A DNA stretch of 43,704 nucleotides from assembly GCA_910584045.1 (NCBI GenBank), contig CAJTYO010000019.1, positions 1 through 43,704 on the forward strand, read 5' to 3'. Under the pieces are notes generated by a model. It was not told the DNA's origin, searched no databases, and worked only from the letters and a program-made list of their open reading frames with translations. Of this stretch, positions 7,314-14,555 are shown one piece after another (the first letter of the stretch is position 1; the number at the start of each line of letters is the position of its first letter). The position numbers and the translations under genes were made by a program. Origin of the DNA: an uncultured Oscillospiraceae bacterium (lineage in GTDB: Bacteria > Bacillota > Clostridia > Oscillospirales > Oscillospiraceae).

Positions 7314-7390
7314 TGGTGGACGCTAACGGACTTGAACCGCTGACCCCCTGCACGTCAAGCAGGTGCTCTAGCCAGCTGAGCTAAGCGTCC
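7314..7390 (-). tRNA. tRNA-Val (anticodon GAC), CCA encoded
   Basis: Read on the - strand the sequence folds as a full cloverleaf. Acceptor GGACGCT pairs with AGCGTCC; the D arm is GCTCAGCTGGCTAGAGC; the anticodon stem CCTGC/GCAGG holds loop TTGACGT, giving anticodon GAC; variable loop GGGTC; T arm with TTCAAGT; discriminator A, and CCA is encoded at 7316-7314. The gene body without CCA is 74 nt. Its 3' end faces the integrase. Confidence 0.95.
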
Positions 7391-7407
7391 GAACGTGGAA
7401 CAATGGT

Positions 7408-7436
7408 ATATTACCGCACTTGCATCAATTTGTCAA
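7408..7436 (-). promoter_or_regulatory. Promoter of tRNA-Val
   Basis: On the - strand: TTGACA (7436-7431), 17-nt spacer, TAATAT (7413-7408). The start would be about 10 nt before the tRNA 5' end at 7390. Confidence 0.65.
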
Positions 7437-7469
7437 GACCTTTTCTCAAGCATTTAAAAAATTCTTGAA

Positions 7470-7498
7470 TTGTCAGCGCGGGCGTTTCGTGTTATACT
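7470..7498 (+). promoter_or_regulatory. Promoter of the 7534 stalk-protein gene
   Basis: TTGTCA (7470-7475), 17-nt spacer, TATACT (7493-7498), with GGAGGAGGGG at 7520-7529 before the ATG at 7534. Confidence 0.7.
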
Positions 7499-7533
7499 AA
7501 GAAAAAACTTTTTCAGATAGGAGGAGGGGCAAT

Positions 7534-8640
7534 ATGAGAAACCGTCTATACCGTCTGGGTGTGCTGGCGCTCTCCCTGCTGGTGGTAGTCAGCCTGGTAG
7601 CCGGGCCGGGCCGGGCCTCCTCCTCCAGCGCCTATTTTACTGCGGTCAACGACCAGCTGCTGGATTTGAATGATGAGACAATGCCCTTTTATTCCAGCGG
7701 GGTGCTCTATGTGTCCAGCCGGCTCTTCGAGGGAACGGACCTGGGGGTCTCCTACTCCCGCAACACCAGCCTGGGACTGGCCACGCTGTATAGCCGGAGC
7801 CAGGACCTCCATTTCGATCTGGCGGGACAGATTGCCTATGACAAGCAGAACAATCTCTACACCGGCTACGCAATTGAGCGGGGCGGCGTGGTCTTCTTTC
7901 CGTTGAACCTGGTCTGCCGATACTTCGGGCTGAATTGGAGCAGTATCGAGACGGATTATTTCCCGGTGATCCGGGTAAAAAGCGAAAATGCCGTGCTAAG
8001 TGACAGCAGCTTTGCCGGCGCCGCATCCACGCTCATTGACATTCGGTACAACGAGTACACACGCGCCTCTGGCCGTCTGCCGGTCAATCCCAACAACCCA
8101 AATTCGCCGGCCATTACGACTCCGGATCCCCCGGTTGTGCAGGCGGCGGAGGGGCAGAAGATTTACCTCCTCTTCGACGGCGGGGCCGCCGGGGAGGTGC
8201 TCCCCGTTTTGGAGGACACACAGGCCACCTTCCTGTTGTCCGAGGAGCAGATGGCCGACGGGGATCTGCTTCGTGGGCTGGTGGCCGGGGGCCACGGGGT
8301 GGCCCTGCGCCTGCGGGGAGAGACGGCCGAGGAGGCGGAGGAGGAGCTGCGCCGAGGCCGGGAGGCCCTGTGGCAGGCGGCCTGCTGCCGGCTGGAGCTG
8401 GCATGGAACGACGGTGGAGAGGACCTGACGGAGCTGCTGGAGGTCCAGGGCTGTGTGGAGGTGCGTGCGGATCTGGAGGGCGGTGGAGACGCGGACGGCC
8501 TGCTGCGGACCGTGGGGCGGTACCGGGAGGATGTGGCCGTATATATGGGGGAGGCGGATGATCTGGCGGCGCTGGAGGATACGCTGACGGCGCTGGAGGG
8601 GGCTCGTTACCGGCTCAGCGCCTGGCGGTTGACAGCGTAA
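7534..8640 (+). CDS. Exported stalk-domain protein with a degenerate NodB-like domain
   Basis: A 368-residue exported protein. Signal peptide ends near residue 28 (GPGRA). Residues ~33-165 resemble the copper-amine-oxidase-N type stalk domain found in Clostridia wall proteins (YFTAVNDQLLDLNDETMPFY, SSGVLYVSSRLF, GGVVFFPLNLVCRYFGL). After a Pro/Asn linker (~180-205), residues 208-368 follow the polysaccharide deacetylase (NodB) layout: KIYLLFDGG where the family has TFDDG, then ATFLL for ATFFV, then GGHGVALRL for GHEIGNHT. The catalytic and metal-binding Asp/His residues are missing (D215 is followed by G216), so no deacetylase activity is expected; a binding or regulatory role is inferred. 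It has its own promoter and precedes a two-component system. The NodB assignment is by eye and moderate. Confidence 0.8.
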   Translation: MRNRLYRLGVLALSLLVVVSLVAGPGRASSSSAYFTAVNDQLLDLNDETMPFYSSGVLYVSSRLFEGTDLGVSYSRNTSLGLATLYSRSQDLHFDLAGQIAYDKQNNLYTGYAIERGGVVFFPLNLVCRYFGLNWSSIETDYFPVIRVKSENAVLSDSSFAGAASTLIDIRYNEYTRASGRLPVNPNNPNSPAITTPDPPVVQAAEGQKIYLLFDGGAAGEVLPVLEDTQATFLLSEEQMADGDLLRGLVAGGHGVALRLRGETAEEAEEELRRGREALWQAACCRLELAWNDGGEDLTELLEVQGCVEVRADLEGGGDADGLLRTVGRYREDVAVYMGEADDLAALEDTLTALEGARYRLSAWRLTA

Positions 8641-8651
8641 TTTACAAAAAG

Positions 8652-8682
8652 TTCAAGAAAAAATCCCTTTTGTGGGTATAAT
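8652..8682 (+). promoter_or_regulatory. Candidate promoter of the response-regulator gene
   Basis: TATAAT at 8677-8682 with a weak -35 (TTCAAG 8652-8657, 19-nt spacer). GGGAGGA at 8734-8740 serves the ATG at 8746. The -10 is consensus; the -35 is poor, consistent with a regulated promoter. Confidence 0.5.
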
Positions 8683-8745
8683 GGGAAACAATATCATGGA
8701 GAAGTCCCCATTCCGGACCATCATGCCGGGGGGCGGGAGGAAATC

Positions 8746-9441
8746 ATGGCGAGAAAGATTCTGGTGGTGGAGGACGACCACAATATCTCCGATCTGATCC
8801 GGATGTATCTGGACAAGGAGGGCTTTGAGATTCAGACGGCCTTTGACGGGGGCAGTGCGGTGGAGACCTTCCGGGCATGGCAGCCGGATATGGTGCTGCT
8901 GGACCTGATGCTGCCGGTCATGGACGGCTGGGCTGTCTGCGGGAAGATCCGGGAAACCAGCCGTGCGCCTATTATCATGATTACGGCCAAGAGCGAGGTA
9001 TTCGACCGCATTCAGGGGCTGGAGATGGGGGCGGACGACTATATCGTCAAGCCCTTTGAGATGAAGGAGCTCATTGCCCGGATCAACGCGGTGCTGCGCC
9101 GGACTGAAATCCCGGAGGACACGAGAAAGCGGCTTGTTTTCGACAAGCTGGAGATCAATCTGGACTCCTATGAGCTGACGGTGGACGGCAAAAAGGTAGA
9201 TACGCCGCCCAAGGAGCTGGAGCTGCTGTACCATCTCGCATCCACACCCAACCGCGTTTACACCCGCAACCAGCTGCTGGACGAGGTGTGGGGGTTTGAT
9301 TATTTCGGCGACAGCCGGACGGTGGACGTGCATATCAAGCGGCTGCGCGAAAAGGTGGAAAATGTCTCCGACCAGTGGGCGCTGAAAACGGTCTGGGGCG
9401 TTGGATACAAGTTTGAAGTTCTTTCTCAGAAGGCAAAATAG
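8746..9441 (+). CDS. OmpR/PhoB-family response regulator
   Basis: A 231-residue two-domain regulator. The receiver domain (1-~115) has the acidic pair in VVEDDHN, the phospho-acceptor D53 (LLDLMLPVMDG), T in MITAK and K in VKPF. The C-terminal winged-helix DNA-binding domain (~130-228) shows PPKELELLYHLASTPNRVYTRNQLLDEVWG and the usual DSRTVDVHIKRLREK plus GVGYKF ending. It would be phosphorylated by the kinase encoded at 9987 and bind tandem sites as a dimer. The downstream HtrA protease gene makes an envelope-stress regulon likely, as in CssRS-HtrA of Bacillus (analogy, not proof). Confidence 0.95.
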   Translation: MARKILVVEDDHNISDLIRMYLDKEGFEIQTAFDGGSAVETFRAWQPDMVLLDLMLPVMDGWAVCGKIRETSRAPIIMITAKSEVFDRIQGLEMGADDYIVKPFEMKELIARINAVLRRTEIPEDTRKRLVFDKLEINLDSYELTVDGKKVDTPPKELELLYHLASTPNRVYTRNQLLDEVWGFDYFGDSRTVDVHIKRLREKVENVSDQWALKTVWGVGYKFEVLSQKAK

Positions 9442-9986
9442 ATTGATGCCGGGCAGCGATTAGATTTGTCTGTTTGCTGCCACGGACTTTTGCGGCCCCG
9501 ACGGTTACTTTTTGCGAGAACAAAAAGTAACCCAAAGACGCGCAGCTTTGGGGAAGTTTTTACTCCTTTTTCCTATATTCAGATGTCAGGGTGCGCTTTG
9601 TGCGGCCTTCCTGGTTGACCCGCCGCACGCGGCTCAGCGTCTGGCCTGGTTACAACGGTGGCTAGCGCTCCCTACATATAGGAGCGGAAATGGGCCTGCG
9701 CTGCACGCAAATGTGCAATCATTTGAAATTGTTCACGAAATGTTCTTATTTCTCCATGGCGGGACGATACCCGCAAAAAATTTTCCTGAAGGTTGCACGT
9801 TTATGTGCAACTTTCCCCCGTTTCCGCCCCTATATGGAGGGGAAATTGGGCGGCTGCCGGACTGCATGGGCGGCGCGTCCTGACGGGGGCCGAGAGGAGA
9901 GCGCCGTCCAAGCAGAGGAGTTCGGACCGGCAGTTGGAAATCAGTACGGGCCTCCGCGCAGCGGCGGTCTGAAAAGGGAGCCGCGG
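9442..9986. other. 545-bp non-coding gap between regulator and kinase
   Basis: Cognate regulator and kinase genes are normally adjacent; here 545 bp separate them. I see a perfect REP-like hairpin (9503-9532), a second one at 9531-9552 (CCCAAAG/CTTTGGG) and a small hairpin at 9792-9811 (GTTGCAC/GTGCAAC). Open frames crossing the gap lack ribosome binding sites and family resemblance. No terminator with a U-tract is clear. It may be an inserted repeat element. Confidence 0.6.
9503..9532. repeat. REP-like perfect palindrome
   Basis: A 12-bp perfect inverted repeat (GGTTACTTTTTG / CAAAAAGTAACC) with loop CGAGAA, followed by AAAGACGCGC. Palindromes of this GTTACTTTTT type recur as intergenic repeats in many bacterial genomes; only one copy is in this window. 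Confidence 0.6.
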
Positions 9987-11432
9987 ATGAAACGATTTAA
10001 GGGCATCTACTGGAGGACGTTTACCGTCACTGTGGGAATGGTGGCACTGACCTTGGTCCTGCTGGGGGCGTCCTTTTTTTCCCTGACCTACAGCTATATT
10101 ATGTCGGAGAAACGAAGCGAGCTTCAGGACAGGGCTGAAATCATCGCCCAGATGGCGCTGAACGCATACAGCGAGGCCAACTCCAAAGAATCCCTCCAGG
10201 AGGAGCTCATCTCAATCGTAGAAATCTCCGAGCAGATGAGCGGCACCGACTTTTTGATCTGGGTCCCCCACTGGCAGACCTTTTTTGGGACCAACGCCAG
10301 CCTTCGCGGACAGAAGCTGGTTCTGCCTGCCGCCATGGGGGCCAAGCTAAACAGGCACGAGGTCTATATGGGCGCGTCCGACCTGGGTCTCTATGAAAAG
10401 CCGCGGGCGGTGGTGGCCGTGCCCGCAAGGAGTGCGGGCGGCGTGGAGATCGGGCCTGTGCTTGCGGTAGCGGAGCCCAATACTATGACCGAGATGTGGC
10501 GGGCCTTCCTGGGCATCTTCGCTATGACCGCAATTACCGTGCTGCTCATCACCTTCGTGGCCTCCGCTACCACCGCCATGCAGCAAACCAAGCCCATCCG
10601 GGATATGGCCGCTGCGGCCCGGAAGTTCGCCGAGGGCAATTTCGACGCCCGTGTCCACGACTCCGAGCGGGAGGACGAGATCGGCGAGCTCATAAAATCC
10701 TTCAATGCCATGGCCGACTCCCTGCAAAAAACAGAGCAGCAGAGAAGGGAGTTCATCGCCAATATCTCCCATGAGCTGAAAACGCCCATGACCACCATTG
10801 CCGGATACGCCGACGGCATCCTGGACGGGGTCATCTCGCCGGAGGAGGAGCGGCAGTATTTGTCCATCATCTCCGCCGAGAGCCGGCGGCTGGCCCGCCT
10901 GGTCCGCCGGATGCTGGATGTCAGTCAGCTCCAAAGTCTGGATCTCATTACCCAGAAAAAGCCGTTTGATCTCTCCGAATCCATGCGCCGGGTGCTGGTG
11001 AGTATGGAGAAGAAGATCACCAGCCGCGGGCTGGACGTGGATGTGGAGATACCCGAGGACCCTGTGCTGGTGCTGGGGGACAACGATCTGCTGACCCAGG
11101 TGGTCTACAACTTGCTGGAAAACGCCGCCAAGTTCGCCGCCCGGGGCAGCACGCTGTTTCTGGGTCTGGAGAAAAAGGGGGAGAAGGCTGTTGTCACCGT
11201 GCGCAACACCGGCCAGACCATCCCCGCCGAGGAGCTGCCCCTGCTGTTCGAGCGGTTCCACAAGTCCGACCGCTCCCGCAGCGAGGATAAGGACGGCGTG
11301 GGGCTGGGGTTGTATATCGTTCGGACGATTCTGGAACAGCACCGTGAAAAAATCAGCGCCGAGAGCAGCGACGGCGTGACCACCTTCTCCTTCACCGTCC
11401 GGCTGGCGGAGGAGAGCGGGAAGTCCGCGTGA
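9987..11432 (+). CDS. Membrane sensor histidine kinase
   Basis: A 481-residue kinase, partner of the regulator at 8746. The ATG at 9987 is chosen because GGGAG (9976-9980) precedes it and a transmembrane segment begins at once; the frame is open about 300 bp further upstream but that stretch is the repeat-rich gap. Order: TM1 (~13-37), extracytoplasmic sensor region (~38-170), TM2 (~173-195), HAMP (~196-250: TKPIRDMAAAARKFAEGNFDARV), HisKA with H262 (ISHELKTPMTT), and HATPase with the N box (LLENAAKFA), F box (FERFHKSD) and G box (DGVGLGLYIV). All catalytic motifs are intact. HtrA follows 31 nt downstream, suggesting co-transcription. Confidence 0.95.
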   Translation: MKRFKGIYWRTFTVTVGMVALTLVLLGASFFSLTYSYIMSEKRSELQDRAEIIAQMALNAYSEANSKESLQEELISIVEISEQMSGTDFLIWVPHWQTFFGTNASLRGQKLVLPAAMGAKLNRHEVYMGASDLGLYEKPRAVVAVPARSAGGVEIGPVLAVAEPNTMTEMWRAFLGIFAMTAITVLLITFVASATTAMQQTKPIRDMAAAARKFAEGNFDARVHDSEREDEIGELIKSFNAMADSLQKTEQQRREFIANISHELKTPMTTIAGYADGILDGVISPEEERQYLSIISAESRRLARLVRRMLDVSQLQSLDLITQKKPFDLSESMRRVLVSMEKKITSRGLDVDVEIPEDPVLVLGDNDLLTQVVYNLLENAAKFAARGSTLFLGLEKKGEKAVVTVRNTGQTIPAEELPLLFERFHKSDRSRSEDKDGVGLGLYIVRTILEQHREKISAESSDGVTTFSFTVRLAEESGKSA

Positions 11433-11463
11433 TACACGCAATCTGTGTGAGGGAGATTTGGAT

Positions 11464-12840
11464 ATGGAAGAGCTTTGGATGCAGTCCGGCGAGCCGCCGG
11501 CGGAGGACCGGGAGATCGTTCTGACCTACCGGCAGGAGGAGGAGCCGGTGACGCTGCGCTATGAGCGGGCACTGCCGGAGTGTATGCGGCCCGCCCGGGA
11601 AAAGCGGGAGGAGCGTGCGCCCCAGCGGAGGACGGGGCCCCTGAACCCGCCGGAGCGGCCCAGGAAACGGTGGGGGGTACGGCTGTATGTAGGGCTGTCC
11701 CTGCTGGTAATTCTGGTGTGCCTGGGCATCGGACTGTGGTATGTGGGGCAGTATGGCTTTGACCTGCCCGGCGGGGGAGGGCCGAACCGCCGCCCCGGCG
11801 GCCAGGAGGACCAGCCGCCCCCCGGGGACGACTATTACTACTACTGGGACACGGAGGAGGAGGATGCCGCCATTACCATTCCGCGCTATCCGACCGGCGG
11901 CCAGACGCGTCTGAGCCTGTCTCCCGCCGGGGAGCTGCCGGCGCGGACGGCCCAGGAGGTCTATGACCAGGTAACGCCCTCGGTAGTAGCTGTACTGGGC
12001 CGACAGAAGGCATACGGCAGCGTAGGCACCGGGGTCATTTTCTCCGAGGATGGGTACATTATTACCAACTGCCATGTCATCTCCGGCTGCGACCGGTGCG
12101 CGGTGTGGATTACCGACGAATACGGCGTGGACGCGGAGTACGAAGCCAGAGTGGTGGGCTATGACCGGGACGCGGATCTGGCGGTGCTGAAGGTGGAGGC
12201 CGAGGGCCTGTCGGCGGCGCAGTTTGGCGTATCCGACGATTTACAGGCGGGCGACCCGGTATACGCCATTGGAAATCCCCTTGGGGTGGAACTGCGCAAC
12301 ACGCTGACCGACGGCATTGTGTCCGCCATCAACCGGGACGTGGAGGTGGACGGGGTTACCATGACCCTCATCCAGACTACCGCCGCCCTCAATTCAGGCA
12401 ACTCCGGCGGGCCCCTGATTAACCGCTATGGACAGGTCATCGGCATCAATACCATCAAGATGATGAGTGATTATGACACCATCGAAGGGTTGGGCTTTGC
12501 TATCCCCTCCAGCCTGGCTGTGCGGTGGGTCAACGAGCTCATCGAGTTTGGCGAACTCCAGCCCCAGCCGGTCCTGGGGGTCACAGTCAACCGCATCCCC
12601 CAAGATCTGCCTGACGGGAGGATCGGTCTGCGGCTGGAGGAAATTTCCCGGGGCCTCAGCGGCGACCGGGCCGGGCTGGAGGCGGGGGACTACCTGGTGG
12701 CCTTCAACGGGGAGGAGCTTGTTAGCTTCCAGCAGCTGCTGAATCTCCGCCGGGAGCTGCGGGTGGGCGACGAGGTGCCTGTCCGGGTGTACCGGGATGG
12801 GGAGTACTTGGAATTTGTCATGATCATGATGGCGGAGTAA
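11464..12840 (+). CDS. htrA: HtrA/DegP-type membrane-anchored serine protease with PDZ
   Basis: A 458-residue surface protease that degrades misfolded exported proteins. GAGGGA at 11450-11455 fits the ATG at 11464 better than the TTG at 11458. A cytoplasmic acidic/basic N-terminus (~70 residues) precedes one transmembrane helix (~74-95: LYVGLSLLVILVCLGIGLWY), then a Gly/Pro/Tyr linker. The trypsin-like domain has the full triad: H204 (TNCHVI), D238 (DRDADLAVL) and S314 (NSGNSGGP). A single C-terminal PDZ domain spans ~360-455 (LGVTVNRIP, DRAGLEAGDYLVAFNGEEL). It sits right after the two-component pair and before a DUF5655 gene, with a terminator after that. Regulation by the neighbouring system is likely but inferred. 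Confidence 0.95.
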   Translation: MEELWMQSGEPPAEDREIVLTYRQEEEPVTLRYERALPECMRPAREKREERAPQRRTGPLNPPERPRKRWGVRLYVGLSLLVILVCLGIGLWYVGQYGFDLPGGGGPNRRPGGQEDQPPPGDDYYYYWDTEEEDAAITIPRYPTGGQTRLSLSPAGELPARTAQEVYDQVTPSVVAVLGRQKAYGSVGTGVIFSEDGYIITNCHVISGCDRCAVWITDEYGVDAEYEARVVGYDRDADLAVLKVEAEGLSAAQFGVSDDLQAGDPVYAIGNPLGVELRNTLTDGIVSAINRDVEVDGVTMTLIQTTAALNSGNSGGPLINRYGQVIGINTIKMMSDYDTIEGLGFAIPSSLAVRWVNELIEFGELQPQPVLGVTVNRIPQDLPDGRIGLRLEEISRGLSGDRAGLEAGDYLVAFNGEELVSFQQLLNLRRELRVGDEVPVRVYRDGEYLEFVMIMMAE

Positions 12841-12851
12841 GGGGAGCTGTT

Positions 12852-13232
12852 ATGGGACCGGACATACTGTTTTTCTTTGACAAGGACCCCGCCGCCCTGC
12901 CGCTCTACGAGGCCTTTGAGAGCAGGGTGCTCGCGGAGGTGGAGAATGTGTCCATTCGGGTGCAGAAGACCCAGATCACTTTTACCAATCCAAAGGTATT
13001 CGCTGCGGTCTCCTTTCTGCCTGCGCGGAGGAAGGCACTGCGGCCGGAGCACTACATCACCATCACATTGGGTCTCGGTCGGCGGCTGGATTCGCCCCGG
13101 GCGGACGCCGTATCCGAGCCCTACCCGGGCCGGTGGACCCACCATCTCCTTGTTGCCGAACCGGAGGAGATCGACGGAGAGCTGATGGAGTGGGTTCGGG
13201 AGGCCGCCGCCTTTGCGGCGGATAAAAGATAA
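12852..13232 (+). CDS. DUF5655-like protein
   Basis: A 126-residue soluble protein with no signal peptide or membrane segment. The pattern IRVQKTQITFTNPKVFAAVSF, then RPEHYITITLGLGRRLDSPR, YPGRWTHHLLV and EEIDGELMEWVREAAAFA is what I recall for DUF5655, small proteins of unknown function with a YdhG/DUF1801-like feel. The gene starts 11 nt after htrA with GGGGAG and is followed by a strong terminator, so it is the last gene of the kinase-htrA unit. No function can be given; the operon link to envelope stress is by position only. Confidence 0.8.
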   Translation: MGPDILFFFDKDPAALPLYEAFESRVLAEVENVSIRVQKTQITFTNPKVFAAVSFLPARRKALRPEHYITITLGLGRRLDSPRADAVSEPYPGRWTHHLLVAEPEEIDGELMEWVREAAAFAADKR

Positions 13233-13235
13233 AGA

Positions 13236-13276
13236 GGACCGCCCGCTGCGCAGCGGGCGGTCCCATTCTCTTTTTT
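13236..13276. terminator. Bidirectional terminator between convergent operons
   Basis: A 28-bp near-perfect palindrome (GGACCGCCCGCTG / CAGCGGGCGGTCC, 13236-13263) followed on the + strand by CATTCTC and T6 at 13271-13276. It ends the htrA operon and, read from the other side, can end the M60-nuclease operon, whose last stop codon is at 13291. Confidence 0.85.
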
Positions 13277-13290
13277 AGCACGAAATAGCA

Positions 13291-14145
13291 TTACGGCTTG
13301 CACGTGCCGCAGGGCTCATAGCCCTGGGCGACGAGCACGGCGCGGGGCTCCGTGGATTCCTCCCGGTTTTCCTTGCTCATGGAGGCTGTTCCGGAACAGT
13401 CGGGGAGATGGAATTTCTTTGACTTCGTGTTAAGGATGTAGGTGATCGAGGGCGTCTCCGGCCGGGTGGACCCGGCCAGCCAGCTCTCACCGGTGGCGTA
13501 GTCGATCTCCACCCCCGGCTGGACATTGTAGACGTAGACGCTGAAGCACACGCCCTCGCCGTCGTCCTCCACGCTCCGGGCCTCCATCAGCACGCCGGAA
13601 GCCACTAGGGAATTTCCCTCATACAGCGGGGTCACCCGGTAGAGGACGTGGTTCTCCGTCTCCCTTACATAGTCCGCCACCATGTTTTCAAAGGGCAGCA
13701 TCCCGTCTACGTTCATATAGCGGGTGCCGGTGATGAGGTTCTGCTTGTTGGCATTCTCGCCGGTGAGCTGGTAACCGATGAGGTGACAGCGGTTGTAGAG
13801 GTATTTTCCGTCTACGCAGTCGTACTTCACCGTCTGCCAGCCGGAGGGCTTCACCTGGCCGATGGAGCCCCGCTCGCCTGTGGGCATCAGATCCACCCCC
13901 ACGCTGGCCATAGCCGCGCCGCAGCGGCCCAGCCCATCCAAGGGGGCGTAGGTTTCGTATGAGCTGGCAGTCAGCTCCCCGGGCAGGAAGGAGGGCTCGT
14001 TGCCGTTGACGGCAACATAGGGCTCACCGGAATAGGGCGGGACATCCTCCAGGGCGATGGAGGGCGGGCTCTCCTGAAAGGTGATCTGGCAGCCTGCCAA
14101 CAGCAGACCGCACAGGAGCAGGAGCGTCAGCGCGCTCCGTTTTAT
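13291..14145 (-). CDS. Lipoprotein-type DNA/RNA non-specific endonuclease, apparent AUA start
   Basis: About 284 residues if started at the ATA codon 14145-14143. From that codon the frame encodes a textbook lipoprotein signal (KRSALTLLLL, then LLLAGCQ with lipobox Cys), and ATAA overlaps the stop of the upstream gene exactly as ATGA does at the two earlier junctions of this operon. The first canonical start (TTG at 14100) would remove nearly the whole signal. The mature part matches DNA/RNA non-specific endonucleases of the EndA/NUC1 (beta-beta-alpha metal) type: GSIGQVKPSGWQTVKYD, LYNRCHLIGYQLTGENANKQNLITGTRYMN (catalytic His in NRCHL, Asn in NKQNL). The C-terminal ~50 residues form a Cys-containing module (KKFHLPDCSGTASMSKEN, YEPCGTCKP) seen after such nucleases. 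Likely surface-held extracellular nuclease. Confidence 0.88.
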   Translation of the reverse strand: MKRSALTLLLLCGLLLAGCQITFQESPPSIALEDVPPYSGEPYVAVNGNEPSFLPGELTASSYETYAPLDGLGRCGAAMASVGVDLMPTGERGSIGQVKPSGWQTVKYDCVDGKYLYNRCHLIGYQLTGENANKQNLITGTRYMNVDGMLPFENMVADYVRETENHVLYRVTPLYEGNSLVASGVLMEARSVEDDGEGVCFSVYVYNVQPGVEIDYATGESWLAGSTRPETPSITYILNTKSKKFHLPDCSGTASMSKENREESTEPRAVLVAQGYEPCGTCKP

Positions 14146-14555
14146 CTCTCTTGTCGTATGAAGACCTCCTTCGTGATCCGCTCATGACTGGAGCCGGGGA
14201 ACTCCTCCCGGCGGGACATGGTCCAGCCCTTCAGGGGCAGGGGGAGGCGCAGGTCGGATGGGTAGACCCGGTTCCAATGGTAAAGGATCAGGCCCTCCGC
14301 CGAGGCCAGATGGGGTACGGGGTCCGTATTCTCGAAAAAACACAGCTCCCCCGCTCCCGCCCGGCGGTAGAAATCCTCCGCCGGACGGAGATTCGCCGGG
14401 GGCGACGGGAACTGCCGGAGGGAGTAGCCACTCATCCACACGGGCCGGGAACCGGCCTCCCGCAGGAGGTCCTGGCGGAGGAGGCGGTCCTGGCTCTGGC
14501 GGCGGCGGTTGAAGCTCATGCCGCCCCGATCGTCGATACAGATGACGGCGATCAT
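14142..14555 (-). CDS. Conserved hypothetical protein coupled to the nuclease
   Basis: A 137-residue soluble protein without signal peptide. The start at 14555 is set by an ATGA overlap with the stop of the SLH gene; an in-frame start at 14579 is less likely. It begins with a hydrophobic strand and acidic turn (MIAVICIDDRGGMSFNRRRQSQD), includes LWMSGYS-like and AGAGELCFFENTDPVP segments, and ends LKGWTMSRREEFPGSSHERITKEVFIR. I recognise this as a type that recurs in Clostridia genomes but know no function. Its stop overlaps the nuclease start. Being cytoplasmic and translationally coupled to a secreted nuclease, it could be a regulator, an immunity-like partner or an unrelated enzyme; none is supported by a motif. 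Confidence 0.75.
   Translation of the reverse strand: MIAVICIDDRGGMSFNRRRQSQDRLLRQDLLREAGSRPVWMSGYSLRQFPSPPANLRPAEDFYRRAGAGELCFFENTDPVPHLASAEGLILYHWNRVYPSDLRLPLPLKGWTMSRREEFPGSSHERITKEVFIRQER

Noticed and set aside
9690..9986. N-terminal extension of the sensor kinase
   Set aside because: The extra 99 residues come from the repeat-rich gap, contain no domain, and the good ribosome binding site and transmembrane start are at 9987.
14098..14100. TTG at 14100 as the start of the nuclease
   Set aside because: It would leave only two residues before the lipobox Cys and discard a perfect signal sequence encoded upstream; no binding site suits it.
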